Positions 1 through 8,230 of a DNA stretch of 64,000 bases are shown here, one piece after another; the stretch's first letter is position 1; each line of letters begins with the position of its first letter. Below the pieces are notes generated by a model that saw only the letters and a list, made by a program, of their open reading frames with translations, was not told where the DNA came from and searched no databases. The DNA comes from DASVFB01 sp963815965 (GTDB lineage Bacteria > Actinomycetota > Thermoleophilia > Gaiellales > Gaiellaceae). Position numbers and translations under genes: made by a program. The DNA is taken from assembly GCA_963815965.1 (NCBI GenBank), contig CAWFIT010000004.1, positions 186,001 to 250,000 of the forward strand, given 5' to 3'.

Positions 1-23
1 GAACATCCCGCCGGCGTAGTCGC

Positions 24-320
24 TCAACGGCTGGCGACGACCTCGAGCGTTCGCGGCTCGAAGTGATCGACGACCTCACGCAGCCTCGCCACGCGCTCGT
101 GGTACCCGGCCTCGGCACGCCAGTTGCGCACCGCTTGCATGCTCTCCCACGGTCCGAAGCTGACGAATCGTTGCGGATCGTCAGCGTCGCGGAGGAGCAT
201 CGCCTGCGTGGCGAGTCCCTGCCGCCGCGTCCAGTCGGCCCACTCGCTCCAGCGCTCGACGAACTCCGCCTCGCGCCCTTCCTTCACCGCCCAGCTCGTG
301 TGCGTGTACGGGCCAGCCAT
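24..320 (-). CDS. ABM-domain (antibiotic biosynthesis monooxygenase-like) protein
   Basis: A 98-residue single-domain protein. An early strand (HTSWAVKEGREAEF), a Trp-rich helix and a second strand (RFVSFGPWES) match the dimeric alpha+beta barrel of small ABM-type proteins, whose members are heme- or quinol-acting monooxygenases or stress proteins. It starts at an ATG 15 bases after the proC stop and is probably the last gene of a proC transcript. No catalytic residue identifies a substrate, so only the fold is called. Confidence 0.75.
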   Translation of the reverse strand: MAGPYTHTSWAVKEGREAEFVERWSEWADWTRRQGLATQAMLLRDADDPQRFVSFGPWESMQAVRNWRAEAGYHERVARLREVVDHFEPRTLEVVASR

Positions 321-335
321 GAGTCAACCCCCTCG

Positions 336-1157
336 CTAGAACGCATCCTTTGCCAGCTCGCGCGAGCGGTCCATCGCGGCCTGGATCGCGTTCAGGAACG
401 CCGCGCGCACGCCTGCCTGCTCGAGTTCGCGGATCGCGTTGATCGTCGTCCCGCCTGGGGACGTGACCGCCTCGCGCAGCTCGACCGGGTGCATCTTCTC
501 GTCGCGTAGCAGCTTCGCCGTCCCGAGCATCGTCTGCACGACGAGCTGCGTCGACACCTCCCGCCCGAGCCCGAGCAGGATCCCGGCCTCGATCATCGCC
601 TCGGCGAGGAGGGCGAAGTACGCCGGGCCCGATCCCGAGACGGCGGTGACCGCGTCCATGTACGGCTCCGCGACTCGCACCACCGCGCCGAGGTGGGCAA
701 GCGCTTCCTCGGCGAGCTCGAGGTGCTCGTCTTGCGCGTGCGCGCCACCGCAGATCCCCGCGATTCCCTCGTGCACAGTCGAAGGCGCGTTCGGCATCGC
801 GCGCACGACCGGGATCTCGCCGCTCAAATGGCGCTCGATCGCCGCAGTCGGGATCGCCGCCGCGACGGAGAGCACCGTCTGCTCCGGCGACACGCGCCCG
901 CTCACCTCGGCGAGCAGCGCCTCGATGTCCTGCGGCTTGACGGAGACAACGATCAGAGCCGCGCCGTCGACGGCCTGCGCGTTGTCCCGCGTGACCGGCA
1001 CGTCGTAGCGCTCCCGGAGCTCGGCGAGACGTTCGTCGCGGCGGCCGGTGACGACGACGTCGCCGGGCTGGCGCCAGCCGGACGAGAGCAGGCCGGCAAG
1101 AAGTGACTCGCCGATTTTCCCGCCGCCGAGGATCGCGATCTTTCCGGCTGAAACCAT
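336..1157 (-). CDS. proC: Pyrroline-5-carboxylate reductase
   Basis: Catalyses the last step of proline synthesis, NAD(P)H-dependent reduction of 1-pyrroline-5-carboxylate in the cytoplasm. The 273-residue length is normal. The N-terminal Rossmann motif ILGGGKIGES (residues about 8-17) binds the nucleotide; the C-terminal dimerisation half carries the family signatures AVSGSGPAYF and EAVTSPGGTT. It begins with ATG at 1157 and lies downstream of the multicopper oxidase with a GC-rich inverted repeat between them, so it may have its own promoter. The ABM gene follows 15 bases on. Identification is firm. Confidence 0.96.
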   Translation of the reverse strand: MVSAGKIAILGGGKIGESLLAGLLSSGWRQPGDVVVTGRRDERLAELRERYDVPVTRDNAQAVDGAALIVVSVKPQDIEALLAEVSGRVSPEQTVLSVAAAIPTAAIERHLSGEIPVVRAMPNAPSTVHEGIAGICGGAHAQDEHLELAEEALAHLGAVVRVAEPYMDAVTAVSGSGPAYFALLAEAMIEAGILLGLGREVSTQLVVQTMLGTAKLLRDEKMHPVELREAVTSPGGTTINAIRELEQAGVRAAFLNAIQAAMDRSRELAKDAF

Positions 1158-1206
1158 GCGTCGAGTCTAAGAGAAGGCGCAGGGCATGGAGTCGGGCTCG
1201 AGGGAT

Positions 1207-1237
1207 GCGGCGGCGGCGCGTCGCCGCCCGCCGCCGC
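1207..1237 (-). terminator. GC-rich inverted repeat after the multicopper oxidase
   Basis: Runs of GCGGCGG and CGCCGCC arms lie between the oxidase stop and the proC start. The repeat could fold into an imperfect hairpin that ends oxidase transcription, but there is no T-tract and simple GCC-repeat composition could explain it. Confidence 0.3.
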
Positions 1238-1251
1238 GACGTCCTCTGCGC

Positions 1252-2865
1252 CTAAGGCACCACCTCGAACGGCCGCATCATCTCGTTCTCTTCGTGCTCG
1301 AGGATGTGGCAATGGACTGGGTAGTTGCCGAGGTGGTCGAACCTGGCGATGATCCTCACGACCTCGCCGGGATTGACCCGAACGGTGTCCTCCCAGCCGA
1401 TCTCGGTCGGGTCAGGCGGTTGTGGCTTCCCCAGGAACGTGAGGGTTCCCGTGTCCAGATAGCGGGCGACGTCGAAGTTCTGCACATCGAGCACCTGAAA
1501 TTGCACGAGGTGCAGGTGCATCGGGTGTGTGTCGCCGGTGGTGTTGATGAACCGCCAGACCTCGGTCGTGTTGAGCTTCGGGAAGATGTCGGTCGGTTCG
1601 CGGTATGTCTTGTCCTCGAGCCGTAACTGGACGGGCTCGTCCAGGAACGGGTCGATGATCTCGGTCATCTTGATGTCGCGCGTGGCGGCCGCCTGGGCGG
1701 GGTCGAGCTTGACGAGCGGCCGCGGGTTGGTCGGGATCACGCTCGTGTCCGGCGCGGAGACCGTCTGTGCGACGCGGAACTGCATGATCTGCCCGGTCGT
1801 CTGCGGGTCGGGTGCGTCACCGTTTGGGTAGGGGGCCTTGGCGTTGTTCTTCATGGTCAGCGTCATGCCCGCGTCGTTGGCGAAGTCGACGATCACGTCT
1901 TCTCGCTCGCCGGGTGCGATCAGCAGTTGCGTCGTTGTCGTGGTTTGCGGGAACAGCCCGCCTTCGGCGCCGATCTGGTTGAACGGCGGCTTGAACTTCG
2001 TTCCCTTCTTCGGCGCGACGATCTTGAGCGAGTAGAACCTCGCGTTCGAGCCGTTGAGGATGCGGATGCGGTACTTTCGCGGTTCGACGTTCAGATACGG
2101 CCAGAGCTTGCCGTTGACGGCGATCGCGTCGCCGAACATCTCCGGCAGCCACGCCGGGTGCGTGATTCCCGGGCCGGGATAGGTCAGCGTCCCGTCGGTG
2201 TTGAAGAGCTTGTCCTGGATCACGAGCGGGATCTCGTACGCGCCCTTCGGCAGGTTGAGTGAGTCCTCGTACGCGTCCCGGACGATGTAGAAGCCGGCCA
2301 GACCCGCGTACGGGTTGAGGCGGGTGATGCCCATCGCGTGGTCGTGGTACCAGAGCGTCGCCGCGTCCTGGTCGTTCGGATACGAGTACGTTCTCTGCTG
2401 ACCGGGCAAAAACCACGCGTCTGGGCCGCCGTCGCTGTCCGGCGCCACGTGGCCGCCGTGCAGGTGTGTCACCGCCCGCACGTCCGGTCCCTGCATCGCT
2501 CCGTCGAGCGTGTAGTCGATGAACGGCGCGAGCAGGTGTGCGGTCGGCAGGTTGTTGATCCAGGTGACGGTGATCGGCTGGCCGGTCATCGCCTCGATCG
2601 TCGGCCCGAGATAACCGCCGCCGTATCCCCAGACAGGCGTCGCGGGCAACTGGCTGCTGAACTGTGTCGTTCCCTGCATCATCGTCATGTCGTAGTGACC
2701 CGGCCCCGACTGTGCAGCGACGGGCGGGATCGGCAGCGGATCGATGTACTTCGTTAGCGTCGCGGCATTGAGTGGAGCTGCGGAGGCATGCGGAAGGTGG
2801 ATGCCTGCCAGAGCAACCCCGACGGCGACGGCGGCGAATCCGCCTCTGAAGAGCCATCGGTTCAT
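1252..2865 (-). CDS. Secreted multicopper oxidase (CotA/bilirubin-oxidase type)
   Basis: A 537-residue three-domain copper oxidase that would couple one-electron oxidation of phenolic, bilirubin-like or metal substrates to reduction of O2 to water outside the membrane. All four copper-binding motifs are present: THLHGGH (His134/136), LWYHDHAMG (about 172-180), HPMHLH near 465, and the C-terminal HCHILEHEENEM with the type 1 Cys, His and axial Met. The N terminus is a signal peptide (RWLFRGG, hydrophobic core, HASA cleavage near residue 29). I chose the ATG at 2865 because it directly follows a strong AAGGAGG ribosome site and begins the signal peptide. It is divergent from the Mo-hydroxylase operon. 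Confidence 0.93.
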   Translation of the reverse strand: MNRWLFRGGFAAVAVGVALAGIHLPHASAAPLNAATLTKYIDPLPIPPVAAQSGPGHYDMTMMQGTTQFSSQLPATPVWGYGGGYLGPTIEAMTGQPITVTWINNLPTAHLLAPFIDYTLDGAMQGPDVRAVTHLHGGHVAPDSDGGPDAWFLPGQQRTYSYPNDQDAATLWYHDHAMGITRLNPYAGLAGFYIVRDAYEDSLNLPKGAYEIPLVIQDKLFNTDGTLTYPGPGITHPAWLPEMFGDAIAVNGKLWPYLNVEPRKYRIRILNGSNARFYSLKIVAPKKGTKFKPPFNQIGAEGGLFPQTTTTTQLLIAPGEREDVIVDFANDAGMTLTMKNNAKAPYPNGDAPDPQTTGQIMQFRVAQTVSAPDTSVIPTNPRPLVKLDPAQAAATRDIKMTEIIDPFLDEPVQLRLEDKTYREPTDIFPKLNTTEVWRFINTTGDTHPMHLHLVQFQVLDVQNFDVARYLDTGTLTFLGKPQPPDPTEIGWEDTVRVNPGEVVRIIARFDHLGNYPVHCHILEHEENEMMRPFEVVP

Positions 2866-3070
2866 GGTGTTGCCTCCTTGAGCGCTCCGTGACGACTGCA
2901 GCGGCCGCATCTGGCGCGCCCGGTTTGCGATACGCCGACGTTGACACTGTCGGCGGCCCGGATACATCCGGGGGAACGCCGAAGGGATTGCGGGAATCCA
3001 CGCGGTCGTCTCCGGGCCGAGGGTCGCCTCTCCGGCCGCAGCGACTGCCGTCGTGTTAGAGAATGCGCCG

Positions 3071-3898
3071 ATGCTTCTCCGCGAGGTGCAGTACGCGCGG
3101 CCGAAGACCGTGGAGGAGGCTGTGGCGTTGCTCGCGGCTGACGACGGCGCGCGGGCGCTCGCGGGGGGACAGACGCTCGTCAACGTGATGAAGGCCCGCG
3201 CCGCTTCGCCTGACGTCCTCGTCGACCTGCAGGACATCGAGGAGCTGCGCGGCGTGCGTGATCTCGGCAACGGCTCGGTCGAGATCGGGGCGATGACGAC
3301 GTGCGCCCAGCTGATCGGCGACGAGGCGGCCGGCGCGCGCTCGATCCTCGGCGAGGTCGCGTCGAAGATCGCCGATGTGCAGGTTCGCAACCGCGGAACG
3401 ATCGGCGGCAACGTCTGCTCCAACGATCCGACGAATCACCTGCCGCCGCTCCTCGTGGCACTCGACGCGAGCTTCACGATCGCCGGATCCGGCGGGGAAC
3501 GCACGGTCCCCGCCCACGAATTCTTCATCGGCGTCTACCTGACGGCGGCCGGCCCGGGCGAGCTCCTGACGAAGATCACGATTCCGCCGGGAGGGCAGGA
3601 CGGGTTCACCGCGGTGACGATCGGCAGGGACGGCACCGCCATCGTCACGGCCGCTGCTTCGCTGAACGGCGGCGCTCGAGTCGCGATCGGCTGCGTCGAT
3701 GCCGTGCCCGTGCGCGCGCGGCAAATGGAGGAACGGATCGGTTCCGACTTTTCGGACGCAAACGTGCGCGCGGCGGCGGAGGGACTCGGCTCGTCGCTCG
3801 ACCCGCCGTCCGACGTGCACGCGTCGGCCGACTACCGCAGGCAGCTCGCCGAAGTGCTGGCGGCGCGCGCCGTCGTCGCTGCGAGGGAGCGGCGCTGA
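3071..3898 (+). CDS. Molybdopterin dehydrogenase FAD-binding subunit (CoxM-like)
   Basis: The medium, FAD-carrying subunit of a xanthine-oxidase-family molybdenum hydroxylase; it passes electrons from the 2Fe-2S subunit to the terminal acceptor. The 275-residue protein has both flavin loops of the family, ALAGGQTLVNVMKAR (residues about 31-45) and TIGGNVCSNDPTNHLPP (about 110-126). I place the start at ATG 3071 (MLLREVQYARP), where homology to the family begins; a GTG 18 bases upstream is possible. It is the first gene of a four-gene operon; its TGA overlaps the next ATG by one base. Confidence 0.92.
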   Translation: MLLREVQYARPKTVEEAVALLAADDGARALAGGQTLVNVMKARAASPDVLVDLQDIEELRGVRDLGNGSVEIGAMTTCAQLIGDEAAGARSILGEVASKIADVQVRNRGTIGGNVCSNDPTNHLPPLLVALDASFTIAGSGGERTVPAHEFFIGVYLTAAGPGELLTKITIPPGGQDGFTAVTIGRDGTAIVTAAASLNGGARVAIGCVDAVPVRARQMEERIGSDFSDANVRAAAEGLGSSLDPPSDVHASADYRRQLAEVLAARAVVAARERR

Positions 3899-4368
3899 TG
3901 GATCCCGTCACGAGCAGCCGCATCACCGTCACCGTCAACGGTGAGGAGATCGAGTACGACGTCGAGGCCCGGCGCCTGCTCGTGCACTTCCTTCGCGACG
4001 ATCTCGATCTGACGGGCACGCACGTCGGCTGCGACACCGGCAACTGCGGCGCCTGCACCGTGATTTACAACGGCGTGCTCGCGAAGAGCTGCATGCTGCT
4101 CGCGATCCAGGCGGACGGCGCGTCGATCGAGACCGTGGAAGGCCTGTCGAGCGACGGCGAGCTGACGAAGCTGCAGCAGGCGTTCTCGGACCACCACGCG
4201 CTCCAGTGCGGATACTGCACGCCGGGAATGCTCATGAGCGCAACGGCGCTGCTGCGCGACAACAACGCGCCGACCGAGGAGCAGATCCGCAAAGCGATCC
4301 AGGGGAACATCTGCCGCTGCACCGGCTACGTGAACATCGTCGAGGCCGTCAAGGCGGCTGCGAAATGA
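3898..4368 (+). CDS. Molybdenum hydroxylase 2Fe-2S subunit (CoxS-like)
   Basis: The small iron-sulfur subunit, 156 residues. The N-terminal plant-ferredoxin-type cluster is held by GCDTGNCGACTV plus a later Cys (SCMLL); the C-terminal helical domain has the second cluster motif CGYCTPGM followed by CRCTGY. All eight cysteines expected for the two clusters are present. The gene overlaps the FAD subunit by 1 base and the large subunit by 4 bases, as expected for a stoichiometric complex. Confidence 0.95.
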   Translation: MDPVTSSRITVTVNGEEIEYDVEARRLLVHFLRDDLDLTGTHVGCDTGNCGACTVIYNGVLAKSCMLLAIQADGASIETVEGLSSDGELTKLQQAFSDHHALQCGYCTPGMLMSATALLRDNNAPTEEQIRKAIQGNICRCTGYVNIVEAVKAAAK

Positions 4369-6827
4369 CAGACACGGTGACCGGCGCGCTTGTCGTCACG
4401 CCGGGCGAGACGAAGGTCGGCTTCGCCGGCACGAGCGTTCCGCGCAAGGAGGACAAGCGGCTCGTGCAGGGCGAGGGCGTCTTCTTCGACGACGTGAAGC
4501 GTCACGGGATGGGCTACGTCCACTTCGTCCGCTCGCCATACGCTCACGCGAAGATCCTGTCGATCGACGTCTCCAAGGCGCTCGAGCTCGGCGGCGTGTA
4601 CGGCACGCTCACGGGAGAAGAGGTGGCGATCCTCACCGACCCGTTCTTCGAGCTGTCGGTGAAGCCGGGCGCGGACATCAAGGACTACGCGCTCGCCGTG
4701 CACCGCGTCCGCCACGTCGGAGAGCCGGTCGCGGCTGTCGTCGCGTCGTCGCGGGAGCTGGCGCGCGATGCCGCAGAGCTCGTCGAAGTCGAGTACGAGC
4801 CGCTGCCGGTCCTGACGACGGGCGAGCAGGCGCTCGAGAACGAGGTGATCCTGCACGACGACGCCGGCTCGAATGTCGTCTGGCAGGGCGTCTTCGACTG
4901 GGGCGACTACGAGGGCGCGGTCGCGGAGGCGGATCACGTCGTCAGGATCGAGCGACTGCACTTCGACCGCTTCTCGTCGACACCGCTGGAATGCGCCGGC
5001 GTTCTCGTCGAGTACAACCGCGGCACGGGCCAGTGGACGATGTACGGCAACCACCAGATGCCCGGCATCGGCGCGATCTGGATGGCGCCGGCGTTGCGCA
5101 CGGGCATCGACAAGCTGCGTTTCGTCTCCCAGGACATCGGCGGCGCGTTCGGGAACAAGATCTGCCTGCACCCGCAGTACGTCGCGTGCTGCCTGCTCTC
5201 GCGCAAGCTGAACCGGCCGGTGCAGTGGACGGAGTGGCGCACCGACCAGCACACGGCGAACGCGCACGGCAACGAGCGCACCTTCCTCGACATCGAGGTG
5301 CCCGTCAAGGCCGACGGCACGCTGCTCGGTCTGAACGTGCGCGCGATCGACGACTGCGGCGCGTTCCCGCGGTACGAGCCGCTCGGCTGCATCATCTGGG
5401 CGCAGGTCACGCCCGGCTGCTACCGCTGGCGCAACATCCGCGTCGATTTCACGCAGGTCTGCACGAACAAGTCGCCGGTGTCGCCGAACCGCGGATACTC
5501 GCGGATGCAGCACCTCTGGCTGACCGAGCGCGTGGTCGACCTCGTCGCGCACGAGCTCGAGCTCGACCCGGTCGAGGTACGCAAGCGCAACTACGTGCGC
5601 GCCGAGGAGATGCCGTACGAGACGCCGAACGGCTGCGTCTACGACTCGGGCGACTACGCGCGCGCGCTTGACATCGCGCTCGAGCTGATCGGATACGACG
5701 ACCTGGACGCGAAACGGGTCGACGCAGAGTCGCGCGGCCAGCTGCTCGGTTTCGGCATCGGCTCGACGCTCGACTCCGGGACGAACAACTTCGGCCAGTC
5801 GACGCTGCTCAATCCGGAGCTGCAGTTCTCGGGGAACAACGAGGTCGCGACGGTGAAGCTCGACATCTTCGGCGAGATCGTCGTCACGCTCGGCACCGTG
5901 CCGCAGGGGCAGGGGCACGAGACGACGGCGGCGCAGGTGGTCGCGGACATCCTCAACGTCACGCCCGAGGACGTCACGGTTCGCCCCGGCCACGACACGT
6001 ACTGGAACTCGCACGCCGGCTTCTCCGGCACGTACGCGTCGCAGTTCGCCGTGACGGGGCTCGGCGCCGTGAAGGGTGCAGCCGACAAGCTCGCGCACGA
6101 GATCAAGCGCGTGGCTGCCGGCGTTTTCGGCGCGACGCCCGACGACATCGAGCTCGCCGAGGGACAGGCACGCCTGAAGGCAAACGCCGAAGCGGCGATT
6201 CCGTTCATGGGCATCGGCGCGATCGTGAACGCGAACAACGCCATCCTTCCGGACGACGTCCGCGACGTCACGCTCAACTGCCGCTACGTCTACGTGCCGC
6301 CGTTCCAGCTCCCGGACAAGGAGCGCAAGTTCGGCAACCTGACCCTCACGTACGCGTCGCAGGTGCACGTCTGCCTCGTCGAGATCGACCGTGAGACGGG
6401 TGTCTACGAGATCGTCGACTACGCGGCCGTCGACGACTGCGGTACACGCATCCACCCGCAGATCGTCGAGGGCCAGGTGCACGGCGCGACCGCACATGCG
6501 CTCGGCGCTGCAACGCACGAGATCTTCGCGTACGACGAGGAGGGCAACCTCCTGACGCCCAACTTCTATGACTACCACGTGCCGCACGCGCTCGACATGC
6601 CGCCGCTCAAGACCGGCTATCTCGAGTCCGCGTCGCCGTTCACGCCGCTCGGCGCGAAGGGGATGGGGGAGGGCGGCGGTGCGGGCATCCACGCCGTGTG
6701 CGCAGCGCTGCAGGACGCGCTCGCTTCGCACGGCAAGCCGACTGTGTGGCGCAGCTGCAATCCGTACCACCAGGTTTGGGAATACCTGCGCGAGCCGAAG
6801 CGGCTCGTCGAGGTCAAGGCGCAATGA
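4365..6827 (+). CDS. Xanthine dehydrogenase-family molybdopterin-binding large subunit
   Basis: Catalytic subunit (820 residues) that binds molybdopterin cytosine dinucleotide and hydroxylates an aldehyde, N-heterocycle or similar substrate. Visible family motifs: VPRKEDKRLVQGEG at the N terminus, DIGGAFGNK (about 262-270), PQGQGHET (about 512-519), and the C-terminal GAKGMGEGG with the general-base Glu near residue 766. The loop corresponding to the CO-dehydrogenase active site reads PNRGYSR instead of AYRCSFR (form I) or AYRGAGR, so this is not a form I CO dehydrogenase. It starts at ATG 4365, giving an ATGA overlap. Substrate unknown. Confidence 0.92.
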   Translation: MTDTVTGALVVTPGETKVGFAGTSVPRKEDKRLVQGEGVFFDDVKRHGMGYVHFVRSPYAHAKILSIDVSKALELGGVYGTLTGEEVAILTDPFFELSVKPGADIKDYALAVHRVRHVGEPVAAVVASSRELARDAAELVEVEYEPLPVLTTGEQALENEVILHDDAGSNVVWQGVFDWGDYEGAVAEADHVVRIERLHFDRFSSTPLECAGVLVEYNRGTGQWTMYGNHQMPGIGAIWMAPALRTGIDKLRFVSQDIGGAFGNKICLHPQYVACCLLSRKLNRPVQWTEWRTDQHTANAHGNERTFLDIEVPVKADGTLLGLNVRAIDDCGAFPRYEPLGCIIWAQVTPGCYRWRNIRVDFTQVCTNKSPVSPNRGYSRMQHLWLTERVVDLVAHELELDPVEVRKRNYVRAEEMPYETPNGCVYDSGDYARALDIALELIGYDDLDAKRVDAESRGQLLGFGIGSTLDSGTNNFGQSTLLNPELQFSGNNEVATVKLDIFGEIVVTLGTVPQGQGHETTAAQVVADILNVTPEDVTVRPGHDTYWNSHAGFSGTYASQFAVTGLGAVKGAADKLAHEIKRVAAGVFGATPDDIELAEGQARLKANAEAAIPFMGIGAIVNANNAILPDDVRDVTLNCRYVYVPPFQLPDKERKFGNLTLTYASQVHVCLVEIDRETGVYEIVDYAAVDDCGTRIHPQIVEGQVHGATAHALGAATHEIFAYDEEGNLLTPNFYDYHVPHALDMPPLKTGYLESASPFTPLGAKGMGEGGGAGIHAVCAALQDALASHGKPTVWRSCNPYHQVWEYLREPKRLVEVKAQ

Positions 6828-7279
6828 GGGTCGCGGGCACGCGCTCCTTCACCGCTCCGCGCGAGACGGTGTGGGAGGTGCTGAACTCGCCGGAGCGGAT
6901 GGCGAAGCTGATGCCCGGCGTCGAGTCGTTCGACGTGCAGGACCCGGAGCACTGGCGCGCCAACGTGAAGATCCCGCTCGGCCTAGGCGGTCTGCGCATG
7001 AGCTTCGACTTCACGAAGCTCGAGGAGCGTCAGCCCGAGTTCGCCAAGCTGCTCGCGAAGGGCAACGGCGTCGGCGCGATCGTCAGCATGGAGACCACGT
7101 TCCACCTCGCGGAGAACGGCGCCGGCACGGACATGAAGTGGGAAGCGGACGTGAAAATCGCCGGCCCGGTCGGCTCGATGGGCCAACGCGTGCTGCAGCC
7201 GATCGTGAACCAGCAGGTGAACAACGTCTTGACCGCGCTGGACAAGCAGGTCGCCGAAGCATCCGGCTCACCCTCGTAA
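6824..7279 (+). CDS. CoxG-like SRPBCC protein (CO dehydrogenase subunit G family)
   Basis: 151 residues with the START/SRPBCC fold typical of CoxG, which in CO-oxidising bacteria helps anchor or mature the molybdenum enzyme at the membrane. It opens with the family's usual pattern GTRSFTAPRETVWEVLNSPERMAKLMPGVES (split here over residues 4-35), and ends with a long amphipathic helix near LDKQV. Its ATG overlaps the large-subunit stop by 4 bases, closing the operon. No coxD/coxE-type AAA or VWA maturation genes follow, which sets this cluster apart from full cox loci. Confidence 0.88.
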   Translation: MRVAGTRSFTAPRETVWEVLNSPERMAKLMPGVESFDVQDPEHWRANVKIPLGLGGLRMSFDFTKLEERQPEFAKLLAKGNGVGAIVSMETTFHLAENGAGTDMKWEADVKIAGPVGSMGQRVLQPIVNQQVNNVLTALDKQVAEASGSPS

Positions 7280-7334
7280 AGAAACTGTTCACTTTCCAAG
7301 GGCGGCAGAACTTTAGAGCGCTAAGGCCGTTTGA

Positions 7335-7355
7335 CCTCTTGAAACCATCAAGAGG
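7335..7355 (+). promoter_or_regulatory. Perfect hairpin overlapping the ribosome binding site
   Basis: An 8-base perfect inverted repeat, CCTCTTGA then TCAAGAGG, with loop AACCA. The right arm runs into the Shine-Dalgarno AAGAGGAGG (7350-7358) of the secreted protein starting at 7367, so the folded form would partly hide the ribosome site. A translational control element is a reasonable inference; no ligand or protein is suggested by the sequence. Confidence 0.45.
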
Positions 7356-7366
7356 AGGCTTTACGA

Positions 7367-8230
7367 ATGCAGAAGATGCTCATGGCGATCGCTGCCGTCG
7401 CGTTGCTGGTCGGCGGTTCTTCCGCCGTCGCGCGGACCGAAGGAGTCGACATCACGAAGGACGGCTTCAAAGACACGACGGTCACGATCGAGAGCGGCGA
7501 CTCGGTGACGTGGAAGAACACGGACACAGCCGACCACCAGGTCATGGTCGACAACACCTCGTGCAAGCTGAGCCTCGAGCCCGGGCAGAGTTCGTCGTGC
7601 ACGTTCGCGACACCCGGGACGTTCAAGTTCCAGGATCCGACCGCGGCTGGCGCCAACTTCAGCGGCACCCTCACGGTCGGGCAGAACACGCGTTCAGTCT
7701 CGATGACGAGCACGCGAACGACGGTGATCCTGGGCGATGCGGTGACGCTCTCCGGCACCGTGTCGAGCAAGCAGGCGGACGAGAACGTCACGGTGATCAC
7801 GCAGTCGCAGGGGCAGCCGACGACGTCGACGCAGGTGGCGACGACGAGCGGCGGCAACTGGACGCTGCAGGTGCAGCCGCAGATCAACACGACCTACCAG
7901 GCACAGTTCGACGGCGCCGACAGCACGTCGTCTGCAGTCAACGTCAGGCCGCGGATCACGCTGGAGAAGGTCGGGCGTACCCGGTACCTCGCCGTCGTGG
8001 TCGCAGCCCGCTCGATGGCCGGGAAGACGGTCAACCTCACCCGCTGGTCGAACGGCAACTGGGTGACGATCGCTCAGAAGCAACTCCAGAGCATCGCGCG
8101 CACGAACACGACCGTCGTCACGACGTTCTCGGCGTCGGTAAACCTCGGCACCAAGCTGCGGGTTTTCATGGCTGCCGAACAGACGAGCCCGAGCTACCTC
8201 GACGGGCACAGCAACTTCGTCGTCAACTAG
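7367..8230 (+). CDS. Secreted cupredoxin-like protein with Ig-like C-terminal region
   Basis: 287 residues. A signal peptide (residues 1-21, cut near SAVA) is followed by a cupredoxin-like domain (about 25-105) with the typical strands VTIESGDSVTWKN, DHQVMVDN and the SSCTFATPGTF turn. The usual copper set (His, Cys, His, Met) is incomplete: His and Cys are present but no His or Met follows the Cys within the loop. A second Cys (NTSCKLS) could instead form a disulfide. Residues about 105-287 are Thr/Ser-rich beta-sandwich sequence. The gene converges on the SARP gene with a terminator hairpin between them. Confidence 0.8.
   Translation: MQKMLMAIAAVALLVGGSSAVARTEGVDITKDGFKDTTVTIESGDSVTWKNTDTADHQVMVDNTSCKLSLEPGQSSSCTFATPGTFKFQDPTAAGANFSGTLTVGQNTRSVSMTSTRTTVILGDAVTLSGTVSSKQADENVTVITQSQGQPTTSTQVATTSGGNWTLQVQPQINTTYQAQFDGADSTSSAVNVRPRITLEKVGRTRYLAVVVAARSMAGKTVNLTRWSNGNWVTIAQKQLQSIARTNTTVVTTFSASVNLGTKLRVFMAAEQTSPSYLDGHSNFVVN

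Noticed and set aside
4326..6824. Very long minus-strand frame opposite the Mo large subunit
   Set aside because: Arg/Val-rich antisense shadow with no motif; the plus strand has clear family blocks.
3071..7279. Aerobic form I CO dehydrogenase operon
   Set aside because: The large subunit lacks the AYRCSFR loop and its Cys, and the usual accessory genes are missing.
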